Assembly: GCF_000381005.1 (NCBI RefSeq)
Contig: NZ_KB908381.1
Coordinates: 1 to 64,000, forward strand
Direction: 5' to 3'
Length of the DNA: 64,000 bases
Source: Selenomonas bovis DSM 23594
Lineage (GTDB): Bacteria > Bacillota > Negativicutes > Selenomonadales > Selenomonadaceae
Positions 1 to 7,016 of this stretch are shown piece by piece (position 1 is the stretch's first letter; the number at the start of each line of letters is the position of its first letter). The notes beneath the pieces are model-generated. The model did no database searches. It was given only the letters and a program-made list of their open reading frames with translations, and was not told the DNA's origin. Both the position numbers and the translations under genes were made by a program.

Positions 1-27
1 GCTCAAGGGGATCGCGTGAGGCGGAAT

Positions 28-52
28 GGTACGACGTGGTACGACGTGGTAC
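28..52. repeat. 10-bp tandem repeat
   Basis: GGTACGACGT occurs twice in tandem followed by a third partial GGTAC. It lies just before a hairpin terminator and the SLATT gene, at the left edge of the window. It could be the end of a coding region that lies outside the window or a protein-binding array; nothing decides between these. Confidence 0.55.
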
Positions 53-74
53 AAAAAAGCCGCCCGCAGGCGGC
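53..74 (-). terminator. Rho-independent terminator, minus strand (copy 1 of hairpin repeat)
   Basis: GCCGCCCGCAGGCGGC is a strong hairpin. Read on the minus strand it is followed by TTTTTTG, so it would stop leftward transcription, for example from the small phage gene that starts at 711. The same 16 bases recur at 1263-1278. Confidence 0.7.
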
Positions 75-91
75 CAGGAAAGGAAGCCTAA

Positions 92-538
92 ATGTCACCT
101 GACGAATATATCAGAAATCGCTTGGACGAACAGCAAAAATGGTTCAGCTGCAAAAGTACGGAAAACCAGCGCGAATATAAGCGTTTGCGGCGCTTAGAAA
201 CCGCATGCGTCCTCCTGCTTCCGGTTCTCGGAATGCTGCCGATTGCAGATCCTTGGCGCGACATTATACTCGTGTTACTCAGTGCCATAGCATCCTATCT
301 CCGTTTCTTTGCTGGCCTGGACTCATGTCACGACTTATGGTTGCAGTATCGGGCAGCCAGCGAGGCCTTGAAGCGTGAAAAACTCCTGTACGAAACGCGC
401 ACAGGAGTTTACAGAGGAGATGACAGGGACACTGTTTTAGTGATGCGCGTCGAGAGCATCATTGCTTCCGTCAATGGAGATTGGATCCAGATCAAGCAAG
501 ACGAACCTCCGACACCTCATTCATCGACAGGTTCGTAG
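92..538 (+). CDS. SLATT-domain (DUF4231) two-TM membrane protein, candidate defence effector
   Basis: A 148-residue protein that I recognise as DUF4231, a member of the SLATT superfamily. It has a charged N-terminal helix, two closely spaced membrane segments at about 36-50 and 57-74, and a cytoplasmic helical part with the family-typical stretch [15 protein letters not shown] (86-100). SLATT proteins are predicted pore-forming effectors of nucleotide-signalling immune systems and normally accompany SLOG, CD-NTase or related partners. The start ATG follows AAGGAAG at a good distance. No sensor domain is fused to it. The gene sits in a phage-like element, with a ThsB-like TIR gene 268 bp downstream on the same strand and a phage gene overlapping its last 22 bases on the other strand. 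Family assignment is good; a role in defence is inference. Confidence 0.8.
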   Translation: MSPDEYIRNRLDEQQKWFSCKSTENQREYKRLRRLETACVLLLPVLGMLPIADPWRDIILVLLSAIASYLRFFAGLDSCHDLWLQYRAASEALKREKLLYETRTGVYRGDDRDTVLVMRVESIIASVNGDWIQIKQDEPPTPHSSTGS

Positions 539-711
539 GTCTTGGCAAAAATATCCGGCTTGCAAGGATACTGCTCTCCTTTTACGCCGGTTATAATGTA
601 ATCCCCCACCGACGCATGATGGTCGCCTTCCAGTGTGTGGATAATCATCTCTCGGTCTGTCTGATAGGCCTCAACCACAACAGGCTTCTTCCGGTATTTC
701 CTTACTTTCAT
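517..711 (-). CDS. Small phage protein ([10 protein letters not shown]...[13 protein letters not shown] type)
   Basis: A 64-residue protein with the pattern common in small phage and prophage proteins: an N-terminal [12 protein letters not shown] and a C-terminal [19 protein letters not shown]. Its function is unknown to me. A strong ribosome-binding site (AGAGGTGGGG) precedes the ATG, which supports a real gene. It is antisense to its neighbours, and its 3' end overlaps the end of the SLATT gene by 22 bp. Its transcript would run antisense across the SLATT gene to the terminator at 53-74. It is the best evidence that this region is prophage-derived. Confidence 0.75.
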   Translation of the reverse strand: MKVRKYRKKPVVVEAYQTDREMIIHTLEGDHHASVGDYIITGVKGEQYPCKPDIFAKTYEPVDE

Positions 712-806
712 CTCGCCCCACCTCTTTCACCGTGCTAAGTCGCGATAAAATGCCACTTCTTGCTATTTCATGTATATATTGTATCACAAGGGAAAGGATG
801 ATAGAT

Positions 807-1202
807 ATGCCTCGTACTTATAATCTTTTCATCAGCCATGCTTGGCAATACAACGATGACTACTCTACAGTTGTAAGGTGGCTATCACAAAGCTCTCTGG
901 ACTATCGGAATTACAGTGTACCTCAGCACGATCCACTTGATGTAAGGACAAATGCAGGACTAGAGAATGCGTTGACCAATCAGATAAGGCCCGCCAGTAT
1001 CGTTATCATCATCGCGGGGATGTACGATGCCTACAGTAAGTGGATTGACTATGAGATTGACGAAGCTAATCGCATGGGAAAGACCATCATCGGCATCCGT
1101 CCCTGGGGACAGCAGCGCATTCCCTTGAAAGTCCAACAAGCCGCCACGGAGATGGTGGGCTGGAACTCGTCCTCTCTCATAGATGCTATCATGAGATATT
1201 AA
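807..1202 (+). CDS. ThsB-like TIR domain protein (MTH538/DUF1863 family)
   Basis: A 131-residue single-domain protein. The N-terminus YNLFISHAW is the first TIR strand and box 1. IVIIIAGMYDAYSKWI (about 65-80) and the acidic helix DYEIDEA (81-87, with E83 and E86) match the region that holds the NAD-cleaving glutamate in ThsB proteins. The C-terminus has GIRPWG and VGWNSSSL, also typical of the family. ThsB proteins of Thoeris systems sense phage and make a cyclic ADP-ribose-type signal for an effector. No ThsA is visible; the nearest candidate effector is the SLATT protein at 92-538. ATG 807 was chosen because AAAGGA lies 8 bases upstream; ATG 798 overlaps that site. Family assignment is firm; activity and partnership are inferred. 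Confidence 0.85.
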   Translation: MPRTYNLFISHAWQYNDDYSTVVRWLSQSSLDYRNYSVPQHDPLDVRTNAGLENALTNQIRPASIVIIIAGMYDAYSKWIDYEIDEANRMGKTIIGIRPWGQQRIPLKVQQAATEMVGWNSSSLIDAIMRY

Positions 1203-1226
1203 GTCAGCGACATGCTCAAAAGTAGC

Positions 1227-1250
1227 CATTTTGGCGGCGCCGCCAAAATG
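1227..1250. repeat. Perfect 24-bp palindrome
   Basis: CATTTTGGCGGC followed directly by its reverse complement, 24 bases after the TIR stop codon. It has no T-run on the 3' side in either direction, so it is not a standard terminator. It could be an operator for a dimeric protein or a recombination or replication site of the element. Confidence 0.8.
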
Positions 1251-1251
1251 C

Positions 1252-1278
1252 AAACAAAAATAGCCGCCCGCAGGCGGC
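1252..1278 (-). terminator. Rho-independent terminator, minus strand (copy 2 of hairpin repeat)
   Basis: The hairpin GCCGCCCGCAGGCGGC (1263-1278) is identical to that at 59-74. On the minus strand it is followed by TATTTTTGTTT. It would stop transcription entering from the integrase side. Together the two copies bracket the SLATT / phage protein / TIR segment. Confidence 0.6.
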
Positions 1279-1448
1279 ACGATTTGCAGCAGCCGTTGAC
1301 AAGACGGCCCTGAGTTGCCTCGTACGAGGCAGCTGGATAAGAAGGTGGTTGTCGGCCACCCCGCGCCGGACGCCCGTAGGCGTGCCGAGGCTTGTGGTTT
1401 CAGTATAACATATTCCCGTGGGACGCGCCACGGAGAAAGGAGCACATC
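1279..1448 (+). promoter_or_regulatory. Structured leader of the integrase gene
   Basis: This 170-base stretch before the integrase holds three short dyads: TGCCTCGTACGAGGCA (1316-1331, perfect), GGTGG/CCACC around a 7-base loop (1344-1360) and ACGCCCGTAGGCGT (1370-1383). A -10-like TATAAC lies at 1404-1409 without a clear -35. The ribosome-binding site GGAGAAAGGAG is at 1432-1442. The hairpins suggest either a structured 5' leader or binding sites for the integrase or an excisionase; I do not recognise a known RNA class. Confidence 0.4.
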
Positions 1449-2480
1449 ATGAGACTGCCAAACGGATACGGTTCGATTACGAAACTCTCTGGCAAGCGCC
1501 GCAAGCCCTATGCCGTCAAAGTAACGAAAGAATGGACGGATGACGGGAAGCAAGTGCAGAAGTATCTTGGTTACTACGAAAGCCGGGCAAAAGCTATCAA
1601 AGCCCTTGCCGACTACAACGAGCACCCCTACGACATTGACGCTACCGCGGCCACCTTTGCCACCCTCTATGAGAAATGGAGCAAGCTCACATACACGGAT
1701 CACGGCGAACCCGTTCCGAATACCTACATTGCCGCCTACAAGCGCCTCCCGCGCCTGCACGATATGCCGTTCGTCGACATCCGCGCCCGCCACATACAAG
1801 GCGAGCTTGACGCCTGCGAGCTTGGATACAGCACGCAGAAGATGATGAAGACCCTCTGCAACAAGCTCTTCGCGCTTGCCATCGACTGCGAGATCGTAAC
1901 GGTCAACTATGCGAAGAACGTGAAGCTGCCGCCGAATGAGGTAAGCCGCAAGCACCAGCCATTCGATGACGACGAACTCGCGATCCTCTGGCGGCATACC
2001 GACGACTTTTCCGCCTGCCTTGCGCTCGTCCTCTGCTACACCGGGTTCCGTCCGACAGAGCTCCTGCGCATCAGAAAAGAAAACGTCCACCTCGACGACC
2101 GCGTCATGTTCGGTGGTATGAAAACAGCGGCTGGCAAAAACCGTGCCGTCCCCATCGCCAAGAAGATATTTCCAATCATCGAGCGCTGGATGCAGACGGG
2201 CGGCGAGTATCTCGTCATGGACCCACGCGACGGAAAGCCTGTCCTGACCTACGACCGCCTGCGCGGTCGCATCTGGGAACCGTCGGATCCTCTCAAGCTC
2301 CTCCCGCGCCAGCACCTCCCGCACGATGGCCGCCACACCTGCGCCACCCGCCTAGACGATGCAGGCGTCAACATCAAGGTCACGCAGCTCATCCTCGGCC
2401 ATCGCGCCTCCGACATCACACGCAAGGTCTACACGCACAAAACCTACGCTCAACTAATCGAAGCCATTGACCAAATATAG
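1449..2480 (+). CDS. int: Tyrosine recombinase / phage integrase
   Basis: A 343-residue tyrosine recombinase that would insert and excise the element. The N-terminus (MRLPNGYGSITKL) is typical of integrases of Firmicute temperate phages, with an AP2-like arm-binding region, then a SAM-like core-binding domain at about 60-150. The catalytic domain has the first Arg in CYTGFRPTELLRI, HDGRHTCATRL (H-x-x-R box), LGHRAS and the nucleophile Tyr in RKVYTHKTY. ATG 1449 follows a strong ribosome-binding site. The gene points towards rpsI, whose 3' end begins 165 bp downstream, with arm-type repeats between. This makes rpsI the likely attachment neighbourhood. Confidence 0.93.
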   Translation: MRLPNGYGSITKLSGKRRKPYAVKVTKEWTDDGKQVQKYLGYYESRAKAIKALADYNEHPYDIDATAATFATLYEKWSKLTYTDHGEPVPNTYIAAYKRLPRLHDMPFVDIRARHIQGELDACELGYSTQKMMKTLCNKLFALAIDCEIVTVNYAKNVKLPPNEVSRKHQPFDDDELAILWRHTDDFSACLALVLCYTGFRPTELLRIRKENVHLDDRVMFGGMKTAAGKNRAVPIAKKIFPIIERWMQTGGEYLVMDPRDGKPVLTYDRLRGRIWEPSDPLKLLPRQHLPHDGRHTCATRLDDAGVNIKVTQLILGHRASDITRKVYTHKTYAQLIEAIDQI

Positions 2481-2491
2481 CGGCTCTCTTT

Positions 2492-2551
2492 TGTAACTTG
2501 TGTGTAACTTTTATGTAACTTGTGCGCCGGTTTTGATACGCTATTTGATAC
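2492..2551. repeat. Putative integrase arm-type site array
   Basis: TGTAACTT occurs at 2492-2499, 2503-2510 and 2514-2521, exactly 11 bp apart, with a fourth copy at 2619-2626. TTTGATAC occurs at 2532-2539 and 2544-2551, and TTGATAC again at 2630-2636. Direct repeats phased by one helical turn directly behind an integrase gene look like arm-binding sites of an attachment region. The crossover core itself cannot be placed, because the other end of the element is outside the window. Confidence 0.55.
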
Positions 2552-2584
2552 ACTGAGACGTCTTTCCAAAAATAAAGAGAACTG

Positions 2585-2619
2585 AAAAAGCCCGCCAGCA
2601 TTGAGCTGACGGGCTTTTT
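2585..2619. terminator. Bidirectional terminator between integrase and rpsI
   Basis: AAAAAGCCCG...CGGGCTTTTT forms a stable hairpin with A-run and T-run on both sides, so it can serve the integrase transcript and the rplM-rpsI transcript. Confidence 0.85.
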
Positions 2620-2644
2620 GTAACTTGCATTGATACTCTTGGCT

Positions 2645-3037
2645 TTAACGCTTCGAGAACTGAGATGCTTTGCGAGCTTTCTTGAGGCCGTACTTACGAC
2701 GCTCTTTCTCGCGCGGATCGCGCGTAACGAAGCCGGCTTTCTTGAGAGCCGGACGAAGCTCTGCGTCCATTTCCATGAGCGCACGCGTGATGCCGTGGCG
2801 GATGGCGCCTGCCTGCCCCGTCACGCCGCCGCCTGCAACATTGGCAATGACATCGTACTTATCAACCGTCTCCGTGAGGTTGAGCGGTTGACGAACGATG
2901 AGCTCGAGTGTCTTGAGACCGAAATACTCTTCCATATCACGACCGTTGATCGTGACCTTCCCCTCGCCTGGAACCAGACGAACACGGGCAACGGACGATT
3001 TTCTGCGGCCGGTGCCGTAGTAGCTGACTTGTGCCAT
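2645..3037 (-). CDS. rpsI: Ribosomal protein S9
   Basis: A 130-residue protein of the small ribosomal subunit, with the full length of the family. It begins with [16 protein letters not shown] and ends in the conserved, Lys/Arg-rich FSKR tail that reaches into the ribosomal P site. It lies 24 bp behind rplM in the usual rplM-rpsI operon. The last codons are intact although a phage-like element is inserted just beyond the gene, as expected if integration restores or spares the 3' end. Confidence 0.98.
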   Translation of the reverse strand: MAQVSYYGTGRRKSSVARVRLVPGEGKVTINGRDMEEYFGLKTLELIVRQPLNLTETVDKYDVIANVAGGGVTGQAGAIRHGITRALMEMDAELRPALKKAGFVTRDPREKERRKYGLKKARKASQFSKR

Positions 3038-3061
3038 GTAGTATGTTCCTCCCTTTCCAGA

Positions 3062-3502
3062 TTAGCGGATGTTGAGCTCGAGTTTCTCGGGCTTCTGTGC
3101 TGCATGCGGATGCTCCGGGCCAGCATAGACGCTGAGCTTGCGGTACATCTGCGCGCCGAGGCGGTTATGCGGAAGCATGCCTTTGATGGCATGCTCGAGG
3201 ACACGCGTCGGGAACCGATCGAGCATCTGGCCCGCCGGCGTGAACGTCGTGCCGCCCTGATAACCAGAATGACGGAAATACGTCTTATCGATGAGCTTCT
3301 TGCCCGTGAACTTTACTTTCTCTGCATTGATGACAATGACATAATCACCCGTATCCACATGCGGAGTATACGTCGGTTTATTTTTACCGCGAAGAACTTT
3401 TGCGACTTCGGCTGCGAGGCGGCCGACCGTCTGGCCTTCAGCGTCTACAACATACCATTTGCGTTCGATATTGGATGCATTTGCCATAAACGTTGTCTTC
3501 AT
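3062..3502 (-). CDS. rplM: Ribosomal protein L13
   Basis: A 146-residue large-subunit ribosomal protein, first gene of the rplM-rpsI operon. Family motifs include [16 protein letters not shown] near the N-terminus, [12 protein letters not shown] and the GMLPHNRLG segment. The start follows GGGGGGAAATCGC. A strong promoter lies 103 bp upstream, leaving a leader of about 95 bases. Confidence 0.98.
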   Translation of the reverse strand: MKTTFMANASNIERKWYVVDAEGQTVGRLAAEVAKVLRGKNKPTYTPHVDTGDYVIVINAEKVKFTGKKLIDKTYFRHSGYQGGTTFTPAGQMLDRFPTRVLEHAIKGMLPHNRLGAQMYRKLSVYAGPEHPHAAQKPEKLELNIR

Positions 3503-3604
3503 GCGATTTCCCCCCTAGATGTAAAATCAATGTTCAGCATTATGATGACCGAAACAGGCTTCCGGGGCTAATGGAAACGCTCGTTCATGACATCACATAG
3601 AAAT

Positions 3605-3633
3605 ATTTTACAGAGAAGGCGATGCGAAGTCAA
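3605..3633 (-). promoter_or_regulatory. rplM-rpsI promoter with A/T-rich upstream element
   Basis: On the minus strand TTGACT and TAAAAT are separated by 17 bases. Directly upstream of the -35 lie A- and T-tracts (3634-3660) that form an imperfect dyad, resembling the UP element of strongly expressed ribosomal promoters. The untranslated leader (about 3503-3598) has several short complementary segments and may hold an L13-type autoregulatory structure; this is not established. Confidence 0.7.
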
Positions 3634-3717
3634 GCTTTTTTCACAAAAAGGTGAAAAAATTTTCAGGGGGGGCGTGTATGTGACGGAAACATGTTCTAAT
3701 CATCGCCGTACGCGTTC

Positions 3718-4437
3718 TCATCCATCAATCGTTCCTTTTCCACCTGCACTGAGCTGCCGCGTGTTGTGCGCGACAGCTGCCAGTCCTTGCAGGTCGAGGA
3801 TGGTCAGATGTCCCCGCCCCGGCTTTACGAGTTTTTCCTGCGCGAAATATTTTACAAGGCGGCTCACGACCTCGCGGGCGCTACCCATATAGCGCGCAAT
3901 CTGCTCATGCGTGAGATGGATTTCCAAGCTACCAGCCTTTTTCGTCTCTTCGAGAAGAAAAATTGCGAGACGTCGATCTGCGGAGAGAAATAAAATCTGC
4001 TGCATGCGCCAAAGCATCTCCGAAAGACGGCGTGCGGCCATTTCATAGGCATAGGCCTTGACATAGATATTTTCTTGTAGTAATCGGTTAAACACTGAGG
4101 CTTCTGTTCTCAGGACATCCGTATCCGCGACCGCCTCTATGGAAACCGGGAACGTGACCGCGTCCAATGTACAAGCGGCAGAGAGAATACCGACATCGCC
4201 GGGGAACAGGCGGTAGAGCGTCACATCACGGCCGTCTTCAGAGAGCGTGTAGACACGGAGCTGTCCTTCCTTGACGAGCAGGATGCCCAGGCAATCGCCG
4301 GGGTCGCGGTGAAGCTGCGCGCCGCGTACGAAACGAACTGGGTGCGTGCCGGCGTTGACGAGCGACTTCTCCTTGTTCGTCAGTTGTTTCCAAAAGCTGA
4401 ATGTGCGGATGTAGAGGTCTGTGGCTTCCCCTTGCAT
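3718..4437 (-). CDS. Crp/Fnr-family transcriptional regulator
   Basis: A 239-residue regulator. The N-terminal two thirds is a cyclic-nucleotide-binding-like beta-roll (GILLVKEGQLRVYTLSEDGRDVTLYRLFPGDV spans two strands and the turn), followed by a long dimer helix and a C-terminal winged helix with LTHEQIARYMGSAREVVSRLVKYF, the Crp/Fnr recognition motif. There is no N-terminal four-cysteine Fe-S cluster as in Fnr, only scattered cysteines (about 48 and 88). Ligand and targets are unknown. It lies alone between prs and rplM, with the prs terminator upstream. The start has AGGAGGATTGCC in front. Confidence 0.88.
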   Translation of the reverse strand: MQGEATDLYIRTFSFWKQLTNKEKSLVNAGTHPVRFVRGAQLHRDPGDCLGILLVKEGQLRVYTLSEDGRDVTLYRLFPGDVGILSAACTLDAVTFPVSIEAVADTDVLRTEASVFNRLLQENIYVKAYAYEMAARRLSEMLWRMQQILFLSADRRLAIFLLEETKKAGSLEIHLTHEQIARYMGSAREVVSRLVKYFAQEKLVKPGRGHLTILDLQGLAAVAHNTRQLSAGGKGTIDG

Positions 4438-4539
4438 GGCAATCCTCCTCTGCTCTGTCTCATATACTAGGATACTGCAATATATGCGGCGCGCAGCGCC
4501 TCACGAAGGGCGCTTACGCATATTTTTGTGAACAGGTGC

Positions 4540-4565
4540 AAAAAAGCCTCCCCGCGCGGGAAGGC
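4540..4565 (-). terminator. Terminator behind prs
   Basis: On the minus strand GCCTTCCCGCGCGGGGAGGC is followed by TTTTTTG, closing the ispE-gntR-glmU-prs unit. Confidence 0.85.
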
Positions 4566-4584
4566 GAAAAACAATCAATATATC

Positions 4585-5532
4585 TCAGCGGAAGAGCTGG
4601 CTGACGCTCCGATGGCTCTGGATGCGGATGATGACGTCTGCAATCGGTTCAGCGAGGGAGAGAACGACGATCTTGTCACTGGCCTTCTCTGGTGGCAGCG
4701 GAATCGTATCCGTGATGATGAGTTTCTCGATGGGCGAATCATTGATGCGCTGCACCGCAGGGTCAGAGAGGATCGCATGGGAGCAGGAGGCGAAGATTCT
4801 CTTTGCGCCACGTTTCTGGAGCGCGCGCGCACCTTCGCAGAGCGAGCCCGCCGTATCGACGATATCGTCGATGATGACAGCGGTCTTGCCCTCGACATCA
4901 CCAATGAGGTTCATGACTTCAGCACAGCCCGGCTTCGGACGGCGTTTCTCGATGATGGCGATCGGCGCCTGCAGATGATCCGCGAGGATGCGCGCGCGCG
5001 TGACACCACCGAGATCCGGCGAGACGACAACGACATCCTCGAGCTTCTGGGCACGGAAATAGTTGGCAATGGTCGGCGCAGCAGCCAGATGATCCACAGG
5101 GATATCAAAGAAGCCCTGAATCTGGCCTGCGTGCAGGTCGACGGTCACGACACGCGTCACGCCAGCCGTCGTCATGAGGTTGGCAACCAGCTTGGCGGAA
5201 ATCGGCTCACGGCCGCGCGTTTTGCGATCCTGGCGCGCGTATGCATAGTATGGCACAACCGCCGTGATGCTATGCGCCGAGGCGCGCTTGCAGGCATCCG
5301 CCATGATGAGAAGCTCCATGAGATTGTCGTTGACTGGATACGACGTCGGCTGGATGATAAAAATATCCTTGCCGCGAATGCTCTCGCTGATCATGACCTG
5401 GGTTTCGCCATTGTTGAAATGACCGACATAAGCATCGCAAAGATTGACGCCGATGCGATCCGCAATCTTGTTGGCGAGCTCAGGGTTCGCATTGCCGGCC
5501 AGGATGACCAAATTTCCAGTGTCTAAAGCCAT
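4585..5532 (-). CDS. prs: Ribose-phosphate pyrophosphokinase
   Basis: A 315-residue enzyme making PRPP from ribose 5-phosphate and ATP for nucleotide, His, Trp and NAD synthesis. It has the class I features: an ATP-binding region with YARQDRKTRGREPIS, the catalytic-loop neighbourhood VDLHAGQIQGFF and the PRPP-binding loop IIDDIVDTAGS. ATG 5532 was chosen because GGAGGAG lies 9 bases upstream; a TTG further upstream overlaps that site. It follows glmU by 90 bp, the same order as in Bacillus. Confidence 0.97.
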   Translation of the reverse strand: MALDTGNLVILAGNANPELANKIADRIGVNLCDAYVGHFNNGETQVMISESIRGKDIFIIQPTSYPVNDNLMELLIMADACKRASAHSITAVVPYYAYARQDRKTRGREPISAKLVANLMTTAGVTRVVTVDLHAGQIQGFFDIPVDHLAAAPTIANYFRAQKLEDVVVVSPDLGGVTRARILADHLQAPIAIIEKRRPKPGCAEVMNLIGDVEGKTAVIIDDIVDTAGSLCEGARALQKRGAKRIFASCSHAILSDPAVQRINDSPIEKLIITDTIPLPPEKASDKIVVLSLAEPIADVIIRIQSHRSVSQLFR

Positions 5533-5622
5533 TTTGTTAAACTCCTCCAATTCTAGGGAACATGCGAATGCCGTTGTTTCCCCATTCAGAAAACGAATGA
5601 TTACCTCGTAATGAGTTTATCA

Positions 5623-6990
5623 TTATCTTTTGCGTTTGTCCACCCAGCCGGTGATATTCTTCTGGCGCGCACGCGCGACGGCCAGCGTGTCCTTCGGCAC
5701 GGTCTGCGTGATGGTCGAGCCAGCTGCAATGTAGGCACCATCCTCTACGGTGACGGGGGCGACGAGGTTCGAGTTGCAGCCGACGAAAGCATTGTTACCA
5801 ATTTTGGTACGGAATTTCTTTTTGCCGTCATAGTTGACTGTGATTGTACCGCAGCCCATATTGACGTTCTCTCCCATGTCGCAGTCGCCGATATAAGAAA
5901 GATGCGGCAATTTCGATCCCTTGCCGATGGTGGAGTTCTTGACCTCGATGAAGTTGTCAATCTTCACGCCCTCGCAGATATGTGTACCAGGACGCAGGTG
6001 AACGAACTGTCCAAGCTTCACATGGTCGTCGACGACGGCATCATGGGCATAGAGGAACTGTCCCGTGACATCGTTGCCGATCTTCGTATTCTGGATACGG
6101 ACGGAAGGCCCGATCTCGCAGTTCTCGCCGATGACCGTGCCGCTCTCGAGGTACGTCATGGGATAGAGTACGGTATCGCGTCCTACCTCGACGTCTGCGT
6201 CGACAAACGTCGTCGCGGGGTCGATGATGGAGACGCCTGCGGCCATGAGTTCCTCATTCTTGCGCTGGCGCAGAATGTGCTCTGCCTTGGCAAGCTGGGC
6301 ACGGCTGTTGACGCCCAGCGTCTCCTCAAAATCATCCGCGGCGACAGCCCAGATGCGCTCGCCCTGCTTCTTCAGGATGCCGAGGACGTCTGGCAGATAG
6401 TACTCGCCCTGCGCGTTATCGTTCGTGACCTTCTCGAGTGCGGCAAAGAGTGCCTGTGCGTCGAAACAATAAATGCCAGAGTTGACTTCCTTGACGGCGC
6501 GCTCTGCCTCTGTCGCATCTTTGTGCTCAACGATTTTCTCGACGGAGCCGTCTGTCTGACGGATGATGCGACCGTAGCCTGTGGCGTCTGGCATGACAGC
6601 TGTCAGGACGGTTGCCTTTGCTTGGGCCGCGATATGCTCGTCATAGAGTTTTCTCAGGAGCGCGCCCGTAAGCAAGGGTGTATCACCGCAGAGCACCATG
6701 ATGGTCCCCTGCGTATCTTTCAGGAGCGGAGCCGTCATCTTGACCGCGTGGCCTGTGCCGAGCTGTTCCGTCTGCGTCACAAACTCAGCCTGGTCGGCCA
6801 GCGCCTCGCGCACCTGGTCGCCACCAAAGCCCGTCACGACGATCTGGCGCGTTGCACCGGCCGCCTTGGCTGCTGCCAGCACATGCGCCACCATCGCTTT
6901 GCCGCCAGCCTTGTGCAGAACTTTCGGCAGGGTGGATTTCATGCGCGTCCCCTTCCCCGCCGCAAGAATCACTGTTACTAAATCCGACAT
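5623..6990 (-). CDS. glmU: Bifunctional GlmU (GlcN-1-P acetyltransferase / GlcNAc-1-P uridyltransferase)
   Basis: A 455-residue cytoplasmic enzyme that makes UDP-GlcNAc for peptidoglycan and LPS. The N-terminal nucleotidyltransferase begins VILAAGKGTRMKS and contains GTGHAV and LCGDTPLL. The C-terminal left-handed beta-helix (about 250-455) has hexapeptide repeats and the acetyltransferase segment IGCGTITVNYDG-like (NMGCGTITVNYDGKKK). Family length is normal. It lies between a GntR regulator and prs. Confidence 0.98.
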   Translation of the reverse strand: MSDLVTVILAAGKGTRMKSTLPKVLHKAGGKAMVAHVLAAAKAAGATRQIVVTGFGGDQVREALADQAEFVTQTEQLGTGHAVKMTAPLLKDTQGTIMVLCGDTPLLTGALLRKLYDEHIAAQAKATVLTAVMPDATGYGRIIRQTDGSVEKIVEHKDATEAERAVKEVNSGIYCFDAQALFAALEKVTNDNAQGEYYLPDVLGILKKQGERIWAVAADDFEETLGVNSRAQLAKAEHILRQRKNEELMAAGVSIIDPATTFVDADVEVGRDTVLYPMTYLESGTVIGENCEIGPSVRIQNTKIGNDVTGQFLYAHDAVVDDHVKLGQFVHLRPGTHICEGVKIDNFIEVKNSTIGKGSKLPHLSYIGDCDMGENVNMGCGTITVNYDGKKKFRTKIGNNAFVGCNSNLVAPVTVEDGAYIAAGSTITQTVPKDTLAVARARQKNITGWVDKRKR

Positions 6991-7016
6991 ATAGGATCCT
7001 CCTTCTATTATGGAAG

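Noticed and set aside
960-2336. 458-codon frame on the minus strand across the integrase
   Set aside because: It runs antisense to the TIR and integrase genes, has no recognisable domain and mirrors their codons.
3634-3665. A/T-rich dyad as terminator of the Crp/Fnr-type gene
   Set aside because: The stem is almost all A-T and sits at the -35 of the rplM promoter; an upstream promoter element is more likely.
5611-6981. 456-codon frame on the plus strand
   Set aside because: Exact antisense shadow of glmU; GC-rich codon use keeps the opposite frame open.
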